A stretch of 64,000 nt of DNA from Halorubrum amylolyticum (GCF_004114995.1 NZ_SDJP01000001.1:1-64000), one strand, 5' to 3'; shown: positions 51,097 to 60,605, counted from the stretch's first letter. Notes: a model not told the origin generated them from the letters alone. Made by a program: numbers and translations.

Positions 51097-51116
51097 AATT
51101 GAATTGTAACTCAATT
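51097..51116 (+). promoter_or_regulatory. AT-rich promoter region with inverted repeat before the zinc dehydrogenase
   Basis: AATTGA-N8-TCAATT (6-base arms) stands at 51097-51116 inside an 80-base stretch almost free of G/C, with several TATA-like motifs (ATAATATAATG near 51125). The region contrasts sharply with the GC-rich surroundings and looks like an operator plus strong promoter. TATA and operator functions are inferred. Confidence 0.45.
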
Positions 51117-51184
51117 TATTAACAGTATAATATAATGTAAAAACGTTTAGAATACGGGACGCCCATCGATCACACGGATCACAC

Positions 51185-52354
51185 ATGAGAGCTGTTGTAT
51201 ACCAAGGCCCGTACGACGTGGCCGTCGAGGAGGTAGACGACCCGGCGATCGAACACCCGAACGACGTCGTGGTCGACATCACGACCTCGTGTATCTGCGG
51301 CTCCGACCTCCACATGTACGAGGGTCGGACCGCCGCCGAGGAGGGGATCGTGTTCGGTCACGAGAACATGGGGGTCGTGAGCGAGGTCGGCGAGGCCGTC
51401 TCGACGCTAGAGGAGGGCGACCGCGTCGTGATGCCCTTTAACGTCTCCTGCGGGTTCTGTCAGAACTGCGAGGAGGGGTACACGGGGTTCTGTACCAACG
51501 TCAACCCCGGCTTCGCCGGCGGGGCGTACGGCTACGTCGCGATGGGGCCGTATCCGGGCGGACAGGCGGAGAAACTGCGCGTCCCGTACGCGGACCACAA
51601 CGCGCTGAAGCTGCCCGAGGGCCGCGAACACGAGGACGCGTTCTCGCTGCTCGCGGACATCTTCCCGACCGGGTGGCACGGCACCGAGCTGGCGAACCTC
51701 CAGCCCGGCGAGTCCGTCGCCATCTTCGGCGCCGGGCCGGTCGGGCTGATGGCCGCCTACAGCGCGAAGATCAAGGGGGCCGCCGAGATCTACGTCGTCG
51801 ATCAGGTGCCGAGCCGGCTGGAGCTGGCCGAGGAGCACTGCGACGCCCACACGATCGACTTCTCCGAGGGCGACCCGGTCGACCAGATCCTCGAGGCACA
51901 CGGCGGGATGGTCGATAAGGGCGTCGACGCCGTCGGGTATCAGGCGACCGACCCCGACGACGTCGACACCGACACCGAGGACTACTCCTACCAGCCGGCC
52001 AAGGAGAACCCGGCGGTCGTGATCAACAACCTGATCCGCGTGGTCCGACCGACGGGCGAACTCGGCATCCCCGGCCTGTACGTGCCGGAGGACCCGGGCG
52101 CACCCGACGACATGGCCGCGCAGGGGCGGCTCGGCATCGACTTCGGGAAGTTCTTCGAGAAGGGGCTCAAGTGCGGCACGGGCCAGTGTAACGTGAAGGA
52201 GTACAACCGGTACCTCCGCGACATGATCATCGAGGGCCGCGCCGACCCGAGCTGGGTCGTCTCCCACCGCGTCAACCTCGACGAGGCGCCCGAGATGTAC
52301 GAGGCGTTCGACGCCCGCGAAGAGGGCGTCACGAAGGTCCTGCTCGAACCCTGA
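51185..52354 (+). CDS. Zinc-dependent alcohol dehydrogenase, glutathione-independent formaldehyde dehydrogenase type
   Basis: 389 residues. Catalytic zinc ligands are in CICGSDLHMY and GHENMG, the structural zinc in CGFCQNCEEGYTGFC, and the NAD site reads FGAGPVGLMAAYSAK. The long 390-residue class with the FAGGAYGYVAMGPYPGGQAEKLRVP insertion is typical of glutathione-independent formaldehyde dehydrogenases, which oxidise formaldehyde with bound NAD. The C-terminal VVSHRVNLDEAPEMYEAFD is typical. It has its own AT-rich promoter and no operon partner. Confidence 0.92.
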   Translation: MRAVVYQGPYDVAVEEVDDPAIEHPNDVVVDITTSCICGSDLHMYEGRTAAEEGIVFGHENMGVVSEVGEAVSTLEEGDRVVMPFNVSCGFCQNCEEGYTGFCTNVNPGFAGGAYGYVAMGPYPGGQAEKLRVPYADHNALKLPEGREHEDAFSLLADIFPTGWHGTELANLQPGESVAIFGAGPVGLMAAYSAKIKGAAEIYVVDQVPSRLELAEEHCDAHTIDFSEGDPVDQILEAHGGMVDKGVDAVGYQATDPDDVDTDTEDYSYQPAKENPAVVINNLIRVVRPTGELGIPGLYVPEDPGAPDDMAAQGRLGIDFGKFFEKGLKCGTGQCNVKEYNRYLRDMIIEGRADPSWVVSHRVNLDEAPEMYEAFDAREEGVTKVLLEP

Positions 52355-52413
52355 GCCGCCGAGCCGCTGCCTCTCGCCGTCGCCGTTCCGACTTTTTCGA
52401 CCCGCTCCGAGCG

Positions 52414-52581
52414 TCAGGCCCGGAGCCACGCCTTCGGGTGCTCGTCTCGGAGATGGGACTGGTACCGCCCGACGAGCTCCGGGTAGCCGTCGGCGACGCA
52501 GTGCCAGCCGCAGTGCTCGCAGGTGCGTTCGACCGCGTCGTCGTCCCCCTGAACGTATCCGCCGCGCCTGTACGTGACCAT
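52414..52581 (-). CDS. Small CxxC/HxxxxH zinc-finger protein, 55 aa
   Basis: Starts MVTYRRGGYVQGDDDAVERT at ATG 52581; a single zinc finger CEHC (21-24) ... HLRDEH (43-48) forms a C2H2-like site. Such tiny zinc-finger proteins are abundant in haloarchaea and several affect cell growth or regulation. It is divergent from the next small zinc protein, suggesting a pair. No promoter is clear in the 139 bases between. Confidence 0.7.
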   Translation of the reverse strand: MVTYRRGGYVQGDDDAVERTCEHCGWHCVADGYPELVGRYQSHLRDEHPKAWLRA

Positions 52582-52720
52582 GAGTGTCTCGTCGCGGTCC
52601 GACCGCGCCGATGGGTACCGTACGCCACGGACGGGGTTCACTCTGTCGGCGCTCGGAGAGCTACTCCCCGGCGTCCGGACCGCCGAAACCGGTATGTCCG
52701 TCCCGCGCGTTGCGGCCCGT

Positions 52721-52873
52721 ATGTGTAAGTACTGCAACTGGGCGTTCCACGACGGCTGGGGGGAGCTGTTGAAGTACGACGACGTCTACCAGTCGGCGGT
52801 CGGCGCCGAGACCGAGTCCACTCACGGGTTCCACGAGGACTGGGACGACCTGCAGGCGGAGCTGGAGATCTGA
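52721..52873 (+). CDS. Small Cys-containing protein, 50 aa
   Basis: Starts MCKYCNWAFHDGWGELLKYD and ends with ESTHGFHEDWDDLQAELEI; CKYC with H35 and H38 gives a possible zinc site. An ATG nine codons earlier (52694) is possible, but the start at 52721 gives the compact family form I recall. Divergent from the 55-aa zinc finger. Function unknown. Stop at 52873 is convergent with the COG0523 gene, ten bases apart. Confidence 0.65.
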   Translation: MCKYCNWAFHDGWGELLKYDDVYQSAVGAETESTHGFHEDWDDLQAELEI

Positions 52874-52883
52874 CTCGGCGGCC

Positions 52884-54035
52884 TCAGAGCGGGAAGGCGT
52901 CGGCGGCCGACGCCTGGTCCGCGTCCGACGCCGCCAGCGCGTCGAGCTCCCCGCGAATCCGCGCTTCGTCCATCTCGCTGCCGATGAAGACGAGCCGCGT
53001 GCGCCGGTCGTCGTCGGGCCCCCACTCGCCGATCGGCCCCGCCTGCACCGAGGGGCCGGCCTGACTCACGCCGATGACCTCGTCGGTGCCCGCGACGTTG
53101 GCGACCCCCTTCGCCCGAACGATGGCGCCGTCCCAGTCGTCGAGCCAGTCGGCGAACGACTCGGGATCGAGCGCGTCGGCGGACCGGTAGACGAACGAGT
53201 CGACGCCGTGGGCCGCGGCGGCGCCCTCGGCGTGGTTGTGGGCGTGGCCCTCTTCCGTCCCTCCGTGTTCGTGGCCCTCTTCCGTCCCTCCGTGTTCGTG
53301 ACCGTCGCCCTCGCTTTCCGCGATCGCGCGCTTCCACCCCGGCGACCGCTTGGCCGTCTCGAAGTCGAACCGTCCCGTGTCGAGCACGTCGCCGGGGTCG
53401 ACCTCGGAGTAGCTCGTTCGGATGCGCTTCGCGCGCGGGCCGAGCCGTTCGGCGACCGACTCGATCTCGTCGAGCACGTCGTCGGGGACCATGTCCGTCT
53501 TGTTCAACACGAGGACGTCGCAGAACTCGATCCCCTCGACGAGCACGTCCGCGAGGGGCCGGTCCGCCGCCGGCTCCCCGTCGCCCGGCAGGCTCTCGCC
53601 CGCGTCGAATTCCTTCCAGAACCCGTAGGTGTCGAGGACGGTCACCATCGTGTCGAGCCGGAAGCGCTCGGTCGGCTCGATCTCCGACTCGTCGGTCCCC
53701 TCCGTGAACGCCCGCGCGACCGGGATCGGCTGGGAGATGCCCGACGACTCGACGAGGAGGTAGTCGAACTCCCGCGACGCCGCGAGCGCCGCGGCCTCGC
53801 TCAACAGGTCGTCCTGCAGCCGACAGCAGATGCAGCCGTTCGAGAGGTCGACGATCCCCTCTTCGTCGTTCTCGCGCGCGACGAGCTCGGCGTCGACGTT
53901 CACCTCGCCCATGTCGTTCAGGATGACGGCGATCCGCCTGTCGCCGGGGTTCGCGAGCAGGTGGTTCACCATCGTCGTCTTCCCGGCGCCGAGGTATCCG
54001 CTGAGAACGGTCACGGGAATCCGGTCGTCGCTCAT
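52884..54035 (-). CDS. COG0523 (CobW/ZigA-type) GTP-dependent metallochaperone
   Basis: 383 residues. Walker A is [11 protein letters not shown] (11-21), the metal-binding GCICC is at 67-71, and the GTP specificity motif NKTD occurs in LNKTDMV. A His-rich insertion at about 245-275, coded by a 27-base duplication, lies before the C-terminal CobW_C domain ([18 protein letters not shown]). COG0523 proteins deliver zinc or cobalt to targets using GTP. The target is not evident here, though three other His-rich proteins occur in the window. Start ATG at 54035. Confidence 0.9.
   Translation of the reverse strand: MSDDRIPVTVLSGYLGAGKTTMVNHLLANPGDRRIAVILNDMGEVNVDAELVARENDEEGIVDLSNGCICCRLQDDLLSEAAALAASREFDYLLVESSGISQPIPVARAFTEGTDESEIEPTERFRLDTMVTVLDTYGFWKEFDAGESLPGDGEPAADRPLADVLVEGIEFCDVLVLNKTDMVPDDVLDEIESVAERLGPRAKRIRTSYSEVDPGDVLDTGRFDFETAKRSPGWKRAIAESEGDGHEHGGTEEGHEHGGTEEGHAHNHAEGAAAAHGVDSFVYRSADALDPESFADWLDDWDGAIVRAKGVANVAGTDEVIGVSQAGPSVQAGPIGEWGPDDDRRTRLVFIGSEMDEARIRGELDALAASDADQASAADAFPL
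53244..53297 (-). repeat. 27-base direct repeat coding the His-rich segment of the COG0523 protein
   Basis: Two identical units 53244-53270 and 53271-53297, in frame, each coding EHGGTEEGH. It is a recent duplication enlarging the metal-binding linker. Confidence 0.85.
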
Positions 54036-54123
54036 ACGTGTTACCGTGAGACGTGCTATCAGTATGAAACGATCGATCGGGATGGTCCTGTCGGCGGTCG
54101 GCGAGGGCGACCGTGCCGCCTCG

Positions 54124-55446
54124 CTACTCGTAGTCTTCGTAGGTCGGCAGCCCCTCCTCGGGCGGGAACTCCGCGACCGGCACGGTCGTCTCGTCGCCGC
54201 TTTCCATGTCTTTCACCGTGTACTCGCCGTTCTCCAAGTCGCGCTCGCCGACGACCACGACCGTCTCGGCGTTGATCGAGTCGGCGTAGCCGAGCTGGGC
54301 GCCGAACGACCGGTCGGAGACGTCCTGCTCGACGACCACGTCGTCGCCGAGCGCGCGGAGGTCGCTCGCGAGCGCGGCCGCCTCGGAACGCGTGTCGCCC
54401 ACGCTGAGCACGTAGTAGTCGGTCGTCAGCTCCTCGTCGGGCCAGACGCCGGCCCGCTGACAGAGGAGCTTGAGCGTGGCGTGGCCGGGCGCGACCCCGA
54501 CCGCGGGGGTGGGCTGGCCGCCGAAGCTCTCGATGAGGTCGTCGTAGCGCCCGCCGCCGAAGACGGAGCGCGACACCTCGCCGGTGGAGTCAAAGCACTC
54601 GAAGACGACGCCGGTGTAGTAGTCGAGCCCGCGGGCGGTCGTCAGCGACACGTCGCAGAACTCGCCCGCGCCGAAGTCGTTGGCGGCGGCGAGCACGTTC
54701 CGGAGGTTCTCGACGGCGGCCTCGACCTCCTCGCCGCCGGCCTCGGCGACCGCGTCGAGGTCCTCGGGGGCGTCGACGCCCGAGATGAGGTCGTCGAACT
54801 CGCGGGCGGTCGCGCGGTCGAGCCCGGCGTCCGAGAGGAGCCCGAGGTACTCGCCGTCGTCGACCTTCGCGCGCTTGTCGACCGCGCGGATCGCGGCCGC
54901 GGTGTCGACCGCGTCCGGGTCGTCCGCGAGCGCGCGGACGAGGCCGCCGAGGATGTCGCGGTGCGAGACGCGGAACTCGAAGTCGTCGCCGGTGAGTCCC
55001 AGGCTCGTGAGCGCGTCGGCGGCGACCGCGAGCACCTCGGCGTCGGCCTCGGGCGCCGAGGAGCCGAACACGTCGATGTTCGTCTGGTAGAACTCGCGGA
55101 ACCGGCCCTGCTGGACCTGCTCGTAGCGCCAGAACGGGCGGGTGGAGACCCACTTGATCGGTTTCGAGAGCTCCTGTCCCTTCGCGACCACCATTCGAGC
55201 GACGGTGGGCGTGAGTTCCGGCGTGAGCGAGACGCCGCGGCCGCCCTTGTCGTCGAAGGCGTACAGCTCCTCGACGATCTCCTCGCCGGACTTGTCGACG
55301 TACATCTCCGTCCGCTCCAAGGCTGGGGTGGCGATCTCGCGGAAGCCGTACCGGCTCGCGGCGTCCTCGATCGCGTCCGTCACCTCGCGGCGGGCCGACT
55401 GCTCGCCGGGGTAGAAGTCGCGGAATCCCTTGAGGCCGTCGTACAT
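54124..55446 (-). CDS. hisS: Histidyl-tRNA synthetase
   Basis: 440 residues. Class II motif 1 [15 protein letters not shown], motif 2 [19 protein letters not shown], the histidine-A loop [15 protein letters not shown] and motif 3 GVAPGHATL. The C-terminal anticodon-binding domain has [19 protein letters not shown]. Usual archaeal length. Stand-alone gene with its ATG at 55446 and GCTTTCAAG about 30 bases upstream. Confidence 0.96.
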   Translation of the reverse strand: MYDGLKGFRDFYPGEQSARREVTDAIEDAASRYGFREIATPALERTEMYVDKSGEEIVEELYAFDDKGGRGVSLTPELTPTVARMVVAKGQELSKPIKWVSTRPFWRYEQVQQGRFREFYQTNIDVFGSSAPEADAEVLAVAADALTSLGLTGDDFEFRVSHRDILGGLVRALADDPDAVDTAAAIRAVDKRAKVDDGEYLGLLSDAGLDRATAREFDDLISGVDAPEDLDAVAEAGGEEVEAAVENLRNVLAAANDFGAGEFCDVSLTTARGLDYYTGVVFECFDSTGEVSRSVFGGGRYDDLIESFGGQPTPAVGVAPGHATLKLLCQRAGVWPDEELTTDYYVLSVGDTRSEAAALASDLRALGDDVVVEQDVSDRSFGAQLGYADSINAETVVVVGERDLENGEYTVKDMESGDETTVPVAEFPPEEGLPTYEDYE

Positions 55447-55551
55447 GCACGTCGGTTCGGCGAGCGCCCGCTTGAAAGCATCCTTTCGGGGGCGACCGCC
55501 GGCCCGGCAGACACGAAGAGAGGGCGAAAGCGGGAAGCGAGACCCGAGCCG

Positions 55552-58008
55552 TCAGTCCGAGTCCGCTTCGCCCGTCGGGGCGGGGTCAGCGGCGCCCGGG
55601 TCAGTGGGTGCGGGGTCGGCGGCGCCGGGGTCGGCGGCCTCCGGGTCAGTGGGGGCGGTGCCGGACGCGAGGGAACCGAGAGAGCCCTCCTCGCCGTCCG
55701 CCGGTTCCACGTCGGCGTCCGTCTCGAACCGATCGAGCGTCTCCGAGAGCCGGGCGGCGCGCTCGGAGAGCGACGAGACGGACTTCGAGACCTCGGTGAG
55801 CGAGGTGGTCTGCTCCTCGGCGGCCGCGGCGACGTTGTCAGCCTCGGATGCGGTCTCTTCGCTGATCGTCGCCACCTCGTCGGCCATGGAGACGACCTCC
55901 TCGGTGGAGGCGGCCTGCTCTTCCGTCACGTCGGATATCTCTTGGACCCCGTCGTTGGTCTCGTCGGCGAGGTCGGCGATGTGTTCGAGGTCGTCGACTG
56001 CGGCCTCGACGCGCTCCGCGGCATCGTCGATCTGATCGCTCGTCGACTCGACCTCGGCCGTCGACTGATCCATCCGGTCGCGGATCGCGTCGATCCGGGA
56101 CTCCGCGGTCTCCGCGGCGTCCTTCACCTCGTCGGACAGCGTCTTGATCTCCTCCGCGACCACCTCGAACCCCTTGCCGGCCTCCCCGGCCGAGCGAGCG
56201 GCCTCGATGTTGGCGTTCAACGCGAGGATATTCGTCTGCTCCGCGATCTCGGAGATCCGGTCTATCAGCTGGTCCACCTCGCTCACCTCCTCGTCGAGCG
56301 CGTGGATCGCCGCGACCGCCTCCTCGACGGTCTCCTCGGTCGTCTCCATCTCGTCGATCGCGTCTCTGGCGGCCTCCTGACCGCGGTTCCCCGCCTCCGC
56401 CGTCCGCGCGGCGGCGTCGGCGACCTGGTCGGACGACGAGGCGACCTCCTCGATCGTCGCGGAGAGGTCGCTCATCTCGTCGCTCACCTCCATCAGCGAC
56501 TCGTTCTGATCGGCGGCGCCCCGCGAGATCTCGTCGACCGAGCCCGCGACCTCGGACGCCGTCTCGGCCACCTCCTCGGCGGAGGCCGTCGCCTGCTCGG
56601 ACGCCGAGGCGACCTCGTCGGCGAACGCCGAGAGGCGGGCGTACGTCCGCTCGATCTCCGCGATCATCCCGTTGAACTCCTCGGCGATCGCGGCCATCGC
56701 CTCGTCGTCGGTGTCGGTCCGCATCCGTGCGGTGAGGTCGCCGTCGGCCGCCTCCCGCATCGTCTCGCCGTAGTCGTCGGCGGTCGACTGGAGCCGGTCG
56801 TTGCGCCGCGCCATCCGCTCGCGCTCGGCCTCGGCGGCCTCCTGTGCGGTCTCGGCCTCGTCGATCTTGGTGCTGAGGGAGTCGCGCATCGCGCCGAACG
56901 ATCCGTACAGCCGGCCGATCTCGTCGATTCGGTTCGTCTCCAGATCGACCGAGAGGTCGCCGGCCTCCATGCGCTCCGCGCGGTCGCGGAGGTCGCGCAG
57001 CGGGCCGACCGTCTGCCGACTCAACGCGATCCCGACGACGACGAGCGAGAGGAGCCCGGCGCCGATCACCGTCAGGACGCTGGTTCCGACCGCGTCGCCG
57101 GCGGCGAAGGCCTGCGCGGTCGGAACGGTGGTGACGGCGACCCACTCCTTGTCGCCGGTCGAGGCGTACGCCGCCACCTCGTCGTCACCCCGATCGAAGG
57201 CGGTCCCGTCGCGGGACGCCCCGAGCCGGCCGACGATGTCGCTTTCGGCGTTCAGCGTGGCGTTGCCGCCGGAGAGGATAGTCTCGCCGTCGGAGTCCAC
57301 GATCATCGTCTCTTGGTCGGCGTGGAGCTGCCGGAGGTTGTCGACCCGGTACTGCAGGGTCCCGACCAGCACGACGACGCGCGACTCGTCGCCCGCGACG
57401 GGGCTGGCGAACGCCATCACCTGATCGCCCATGGCGCTCGACTCGTAGGCGCTCGGTGAGTTCCAGACGTCGTTCGACGAGGTGAGGTCGACGCCGGGCT
57501 CGACGTCGCTCCACGGAGCCTCGATCCCGTCGACCGACTCGCCGCGGAGGGCGGGCGACGTGCTCGTGACGACGCTCCCCTCGGCCGTATCGACGAGGTG
57601 GATCGCCCGCACGTCGACCGGAAGCTGCGCCTGCTTCTGTATCAGCTCTCCCTCGGCAGTCCCGGCGTCCGCCCCCGAGAGCGCCTGCGTCGACGAGACG
57701 GATCGGGTGTGGGTCTCCATCGAGACCGCCCACTCGTTGATCGAGTCGGCGTGCATGTCCACCGTCGATGTGAGCTGCTGTTCGGCGTCCTGCTCGACCG
57801 TGGCCTCGGCGCTCGCGTAGTTCACGCCGCCGACGACCGCGAGGACGACCACGACGAGGAGGATGGAGATGACGAACTTCGCCCGGTAGTTGCGCCGGAT
57901 CACGCCCGGCGTAAGCCGCCTCGTGGCTCGGCCGACGACCGTTTCGTCGGCGTCGTTCGCGGTGTTGTTCGACGAGTCACCGATCTTCTGCGACTCCTCG
58001 TCGCTCAT
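55552..58008 (-). CDS. Methyl-accepting chemotaxis transducer coupled to a binding lipoprotein
   Basis: 818 residues. TM1 at about 38-62 (AKFVISILLVVVVLAVVGGV), an extracellular sensor of about 250 residues (dCache-like), TM2 near 308-330, HAMP, and the signalling tip [37 protein letters not shown]. An acidic/proline tail with repeated TDPEAADPGAADPAPTDPG units ends it. It overlaps the lipoprotein gene by four bases, which suggests that the receptor senses ligand through that protein, as in the BasB-BasT and CosB-CosT pairs described in Halobacterium. That functional link is inference. Confidence 0.9.
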   Translation of the reverse strand: MSDEESQKIGDSSNNTANDADETVVGRATRRLTPGVIRRNYRAKFVISILLVVVVLAVVGGVNYASAEATVEQDAEQQLTSTVDMHADSINEWAVSMETHTRSVSSTQALSGADAGTAEGELIQKQAQLPVDVRAIHLVDTAEGSVVTSTSPALRGESVDGIEAPWSDVEPGVDLTSSNDVWNSPSAYESSAMGDQVMAFASPVAGDESRVVVLVGTLQYRVDNLRQLHADQETMIVDSDGETILSGGNATLNAESDIVGRLGASRDGTAFDRGDDEVAAYASTGDKEWVAVTTVPTAQAFAAGDAVGTSVLTVIGAGLLSLVVVGIALSRQTVGPLRDLRDRAERMEAGDLSVDLETNRIDEIGRLYGSFGAMRDSLSTKIDEAETAQEAAEAERERMARRNDRLQSTADDYGETMREAADGDLTARMRTDTDDEAMAAIAEEFNGMIAEIERTYARLSAFADEVASASEQATASAEEVAETASEVAGSVDEISRGAADQNESLMEVSDEMSDLSATIEEVASSSDQVADAAARTAEAGNRGQEAARDAIDEMETTEETVEEAVAAIHALDEEVSEVDQLIDRISEIAEQTNILALNANIEAARSAGEAGKGFEVVAEEIKTLSDEVKDAAETAESRIDAIRDRMDQSTAEVESTSDQIDDAAERVEAAVDDLEHIADLADETNDGVQEISDVTEEQAASTEEVVSMADEVATISEETASEADNVAAAAEEQTTSLTEVSKSVSSLSERAARLSETLDRFETDADVEPADGEEGSLGSLASGTAPTDPEAADPGAADPAPTDPGAADPAPTGEADSD

Positions 58009-59264
58009 GCGCCCACCTCCGGAGAGACCTCCTCGATGACGCTGATCCCGTCGGCGTCGTACCGGAAGTACTCGTAGTCGATCCCGGAGACGTCGCCGTT
58101 CTCGTCGAAGGCAATCTCGCTCGACGCGCCCCGGTACTCGACGGGGTCGCCGGCGGCGGCGCGGCGCACGCCCTCGGCGAGCGAGTCAGGCGTGACCTCG
58201 GTGCCGCCCTGCGAGACGACGCGGCGCATCTGCTCACGGATCGCGCCCCCGTCGTTCTCGCCCGCGGCGGCGTTCGCGAGGAGGAGCACCGCCGCGGCGT
58301 CGTACCCGTTCGCGGTGAAGATGGTCGGGGCGCTCCCGTACTCGGACTCGTAGCGCTCCGCGAAGGCGTCGTACCCCGGACCGTTCGAGGACGGCGCCGT
58401 CCCGTAGACGTTCGACATCGGCTCGCCGACCTGCTCCGGGAGCGACGAGTCCATCATCCCGTCGGTGGTGAACACGGTCTCGTCGCCGGCGTAGCCGTCG
58501 TAGTAGTGACCGAATATCTCGACGCCGTCCTCCGGGTAGCCGATCACGAAGAGCAGGTCGGGCTCGCCGGAGAGCGCGGTCGCGAGCGGCTCCTCGTACT
58601 CGTCGGAGAAGGAGACCTGTCGCTGTATCTCGCCGTCGAACGACGTGGCGAAGGCGCCGGAGAGCTGCCGGCCGTAGTCGCCCGCGATGTGGAGCGTCGC
58701 CGCGGAGGACGCGCCGTGCTCGTCGGCAGCGAGCCCCGCGGCGACGACGGCCTGCAGCGAGTCGTCCGGCGCGGTCCGGAAGCTGAACCCGCGGTCGTTG
58801 AGGATCGACAGCGTCGGCGTCGTGCTCGCGGGCGAGCAGTTGACGACCTCCGCGGGGATGGAGGCCTGCTGGACCGCTTGCAGGGTCACGTCGGAGCCGA
58901 GCGGCCCGGCGACCGCGGGGAACCCCGCGTCGACGAGCGTCCGCATCGCGTCGATCCCCCCGCGCGCCGTCGTCTCCGAGTCCTCGATCCGCCACTCGAC
59001 GTCGGCCTCGACGTCTGAGGCGTCGAGCTGTTTCCCCGGAAGCTTGGCCGCGTCGGCGATCGGGGTGCCGACGGACTCCAACCCGCCGGAGAGCGCCATG
59101 ACGCCCCCGTACCGGAGGGTCCGCTCCGACAGGGGCGTGCGGCGATCTTCGGTGCGTTCGGCGTTCGATCCGAGACAGCCGCCGAGCCCGAGCGCGGCGG
59201 CTCCGGACGCCGCGGCCAGCAGCTCGCGACGGCTGCGTTTCGTTATCGGTCTGTTACGACACAC
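58005..59264 (-). CDS. Tat lipoprotein, periplasmic-binding-type receptor (branched-chain amino acid binding-like)
   Basis: 419 residues from a GTG at 59264; an ATG at 59333 would add 23 residues. The GTG fits the promoter GGTTAAACC near 59288-59296 and leaves a short Tat n-region (KRSRRELLAAASGAAALGLGGC, lipobox GGC). The mature part is a LivK-type two-lobe binding fold: LRYGGVMALSGGLESVG, DSETTARGGIDAMRTLVDAG, VAGPLGSDVTL and NCSPASTTPTLSILNDRGF. The gene directly overlaps the transducer, so it is a chemoreceptor ligand-binding partner rather than part of an ABC transporter. The stretch 59334-59571 holds no gene that I can see. Confidence 0.85.
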   Translation of the reverse strand: MCRNRPITKRSRRELLAAASGAAALGLGGCLGSNAERTEDRRTPLSERTLRYGGVMALSGGLESVGTPIADAAKLPGKQLDASDVEADVEWRIEDSETTARGGIDAMRTLVDAGFPAVAGPLGSDVTLQAVQQASIPAEVVNCSPASTTPTLSILNDRGFSFRTAPDDSLQAVVAAGLAADEHGASSAATLHIAGDYGRQLSGAFATSFDGEIQRQVSFSDEYEEPLATALSGEPDLLFVIGYPEDGVEIFGHYYDGYAGDETVFTTDGMMDSSLPEQVGEPMSNVYGTAPSSNGPGYDAFAERYESEYGSAPTIFTANGYDAAAVLLLANAAAGENDGGAIREQMRRVVSQGGTEVTPDSLAEGVRRAAAGDPVEYRGASSEIAFDENGDVSGIDYEYFRYDADGISVIEEVSPEVGA

Positions 59265-59571
59265 ACGCGTTCGGAATCCGCTCCGGGGTTTAACCCCTAA
59301 CCCCGAGTTATCGGATGAGATAATCGGGTGCATGGGGTTTATGCCCGAGGGCTGAGAGAACGCGTGACACGGTATCAAACGGTGGATTCGCGACAGCTCC
59401 GAATCCGGTTCGAAGATGTCGCCGTCTGAGAAACGGAGCGACGGCGGGCGAGGGAAGGCGAAACGGGGTCGGTGATGGCGCCGGGGCGTGAAGGGCTCGT
59501 CTCCGTCGTTCAACTCGCCGGGTCGTTCCGCCCGCTCGAGTCGATTTCCCTGCCCTCGCCGCTCGGCCCGC

Positions 59572-60165
59572 TCAGTCGTTCCGGCCGTGGACGTACGTCT
59601 GGTCGTGGTCCGGGAACACCTCGCCGACGGTCTCCTCGCCGTGTTCGTCGGCGATGAGCGTCCGGAGCTCGTCCTCGTAGTCGGCCTTGGGGACCTCCTC
59701 GCTCGGCCCCTGCTGGACGTCGAACGTCTCTTCGACGAGGCGGTCGACGGCGTGGCGGCCGAAGCCGGAGAGGGGGGAGATGTAGTCGATCCCGTGACGG
59801 TCCTCCAAGCTCTGCGCCTGCGCGCGCGACACCGTGGGGACCCGGTCGTCGCGGCGCGTGCCGTCGGCGATAGCGTCGACGTCGCGGCCCGCGATCGCCT
59901 CCAAAGCGTGCTCGTGGACCCGTTGAATCCCGTTTCGCGGGTACCCATCGTCGATCATCGTCCGGGCCGTCTCCTCGGCGACCTCCCGGTCGAGGTCGAC
60001 GCGCTCGAACGGGAAGCCCAGCTCCGCGGCCGCGCGCTCGGCGTGTTCCCAGTCGTCGGTGAGTCCGAAGCTGCCGGTGACGCAGCGCACGTCGTAGAAT
60101 CGGTCGAGCAGGTGGGCGGCGAGCGAGGAGTCTTTCCCCCCGCTGTACAGCAGCGCGAGCTCCAT
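59572..60165 (-). CDS. PP-loop ATPase, adenylation family
   Basis: 197 residues. N-terminal SGGKDSSLAAHLL is the PP-loop; then TDDWEHAERAAAELG and VSRAQAQSLEDRHGID. Such proteins activate a carbonyl or amide with ATP, as in tRNA thiolation, diphthamide formation (Dph6-like) or queuosine-type steps; the specific target is undecided. The start at 60165 is directly behind the stop of the PDCD5 gene, so the two are one transcription unit. Confidence 0.82.
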   Translation of the reverse strand: MELALLYSGGKDSSLAAHLLDRFYDVRCVTGSFGLTDDWEHAERAAAELGFPFERVDLDREVAEETARTMIDDGYPRNGIQRVHEHALEAIAGRDVDAIADGTRRDDRVPTVSRAQAQSLEDRHGIDYISPLSGFGRHAVDRLVEETFDVQQGPSEEVPKADYEDELRTLIADEHGEETVGEVFPDHDQTYVHGRND

Positions 60166-60519
60166 CTATCGCCGCCGGATGTCGAAGCTCTGCTGGTCGG
60201 GCTGGAGTTCCTTCAGGAGGTCGCGCATCTGGTCTTCGTCGATCTGTCCCTGAATCCGCCCGCTCTGCGCGAGCGCCGCGACCTGCTGTTTCACCTTGTC
60301 GCCGAACTCCGGCTTCGACATCGCGACCGCGTTGAGCCGCTGGCGCGCGCCGTCCGTGAGGTACTGCTTGAGCACGGCCTCCTGTTGGGCCTCGGCGCGC
60401 TCCTGCGCCTGCTGTTGGGCCTCGGCGTCGGCCTCGCCGCCCTGCTGGCGCTCGCGGAGCTCTTCCATCTTCTTTTCTCGCAGCTCTTCGAGCCGTTCGT
60501 CGTCGGGGGTCTCGCTCAT
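60166..60519 (-). CDS. PDCD5-family DNA-binding protein
   Basis: 117 residues starting [24 protein letters not shown] charged helical N-terminus precedes the PDCD5/TFAR19 core [20 protein letters not shown] and the [20 protein letters not shown] helices, ending FDIRRR. Archaeal members bind DNA and are usually next to ribosomal or tRNA-related genes. The start at 60519 is chosen two codons inside a longer frame. First gene of a two-gene operon with the PP-loop ATPase. Confidence 0.9.
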   Translation of the reverse strand: MSETPDDERLEELREKKMEELRERQQGGEADAEAQQQAQERAEAQQEAVLKQYLTDGARQRLNAVAMSKPEFGDKVKQQVAALAQSGRIQGQIDEDQMRDLLKELQPDQQSFDIRRR

Positions 60520-60556
60520 ACGCACCCGTTCTCGGTCCGTGCGAAAAACGATTTCG

Positions 60557-60605
60557 GAGGGATCGACCGTTTCAGAGGGATCGACCGTTTCAGAGGGATC
60601 GACCG
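60557..60605. repeat. 18-base tandem repeat in the divergent PDCD5/nmd3 spacer
   Basis: Two exact units of GAGGGATCGACCGTTTCA (60557-60574, 60575-60592) and 13 bases of a third. They lie between the start codons of the PDCD5 and nmd3 genes, i.e. inside the shared promoter region. Confidence 0.85.

Noticed and set aside
53830..57459. 1209-codon open frame on the plus strand
   Set aside because: It lies antisense to hisS, the transducer and the COG0523 gene; composition is the mirrored third-position GC pattern and there is no recognisable domain.
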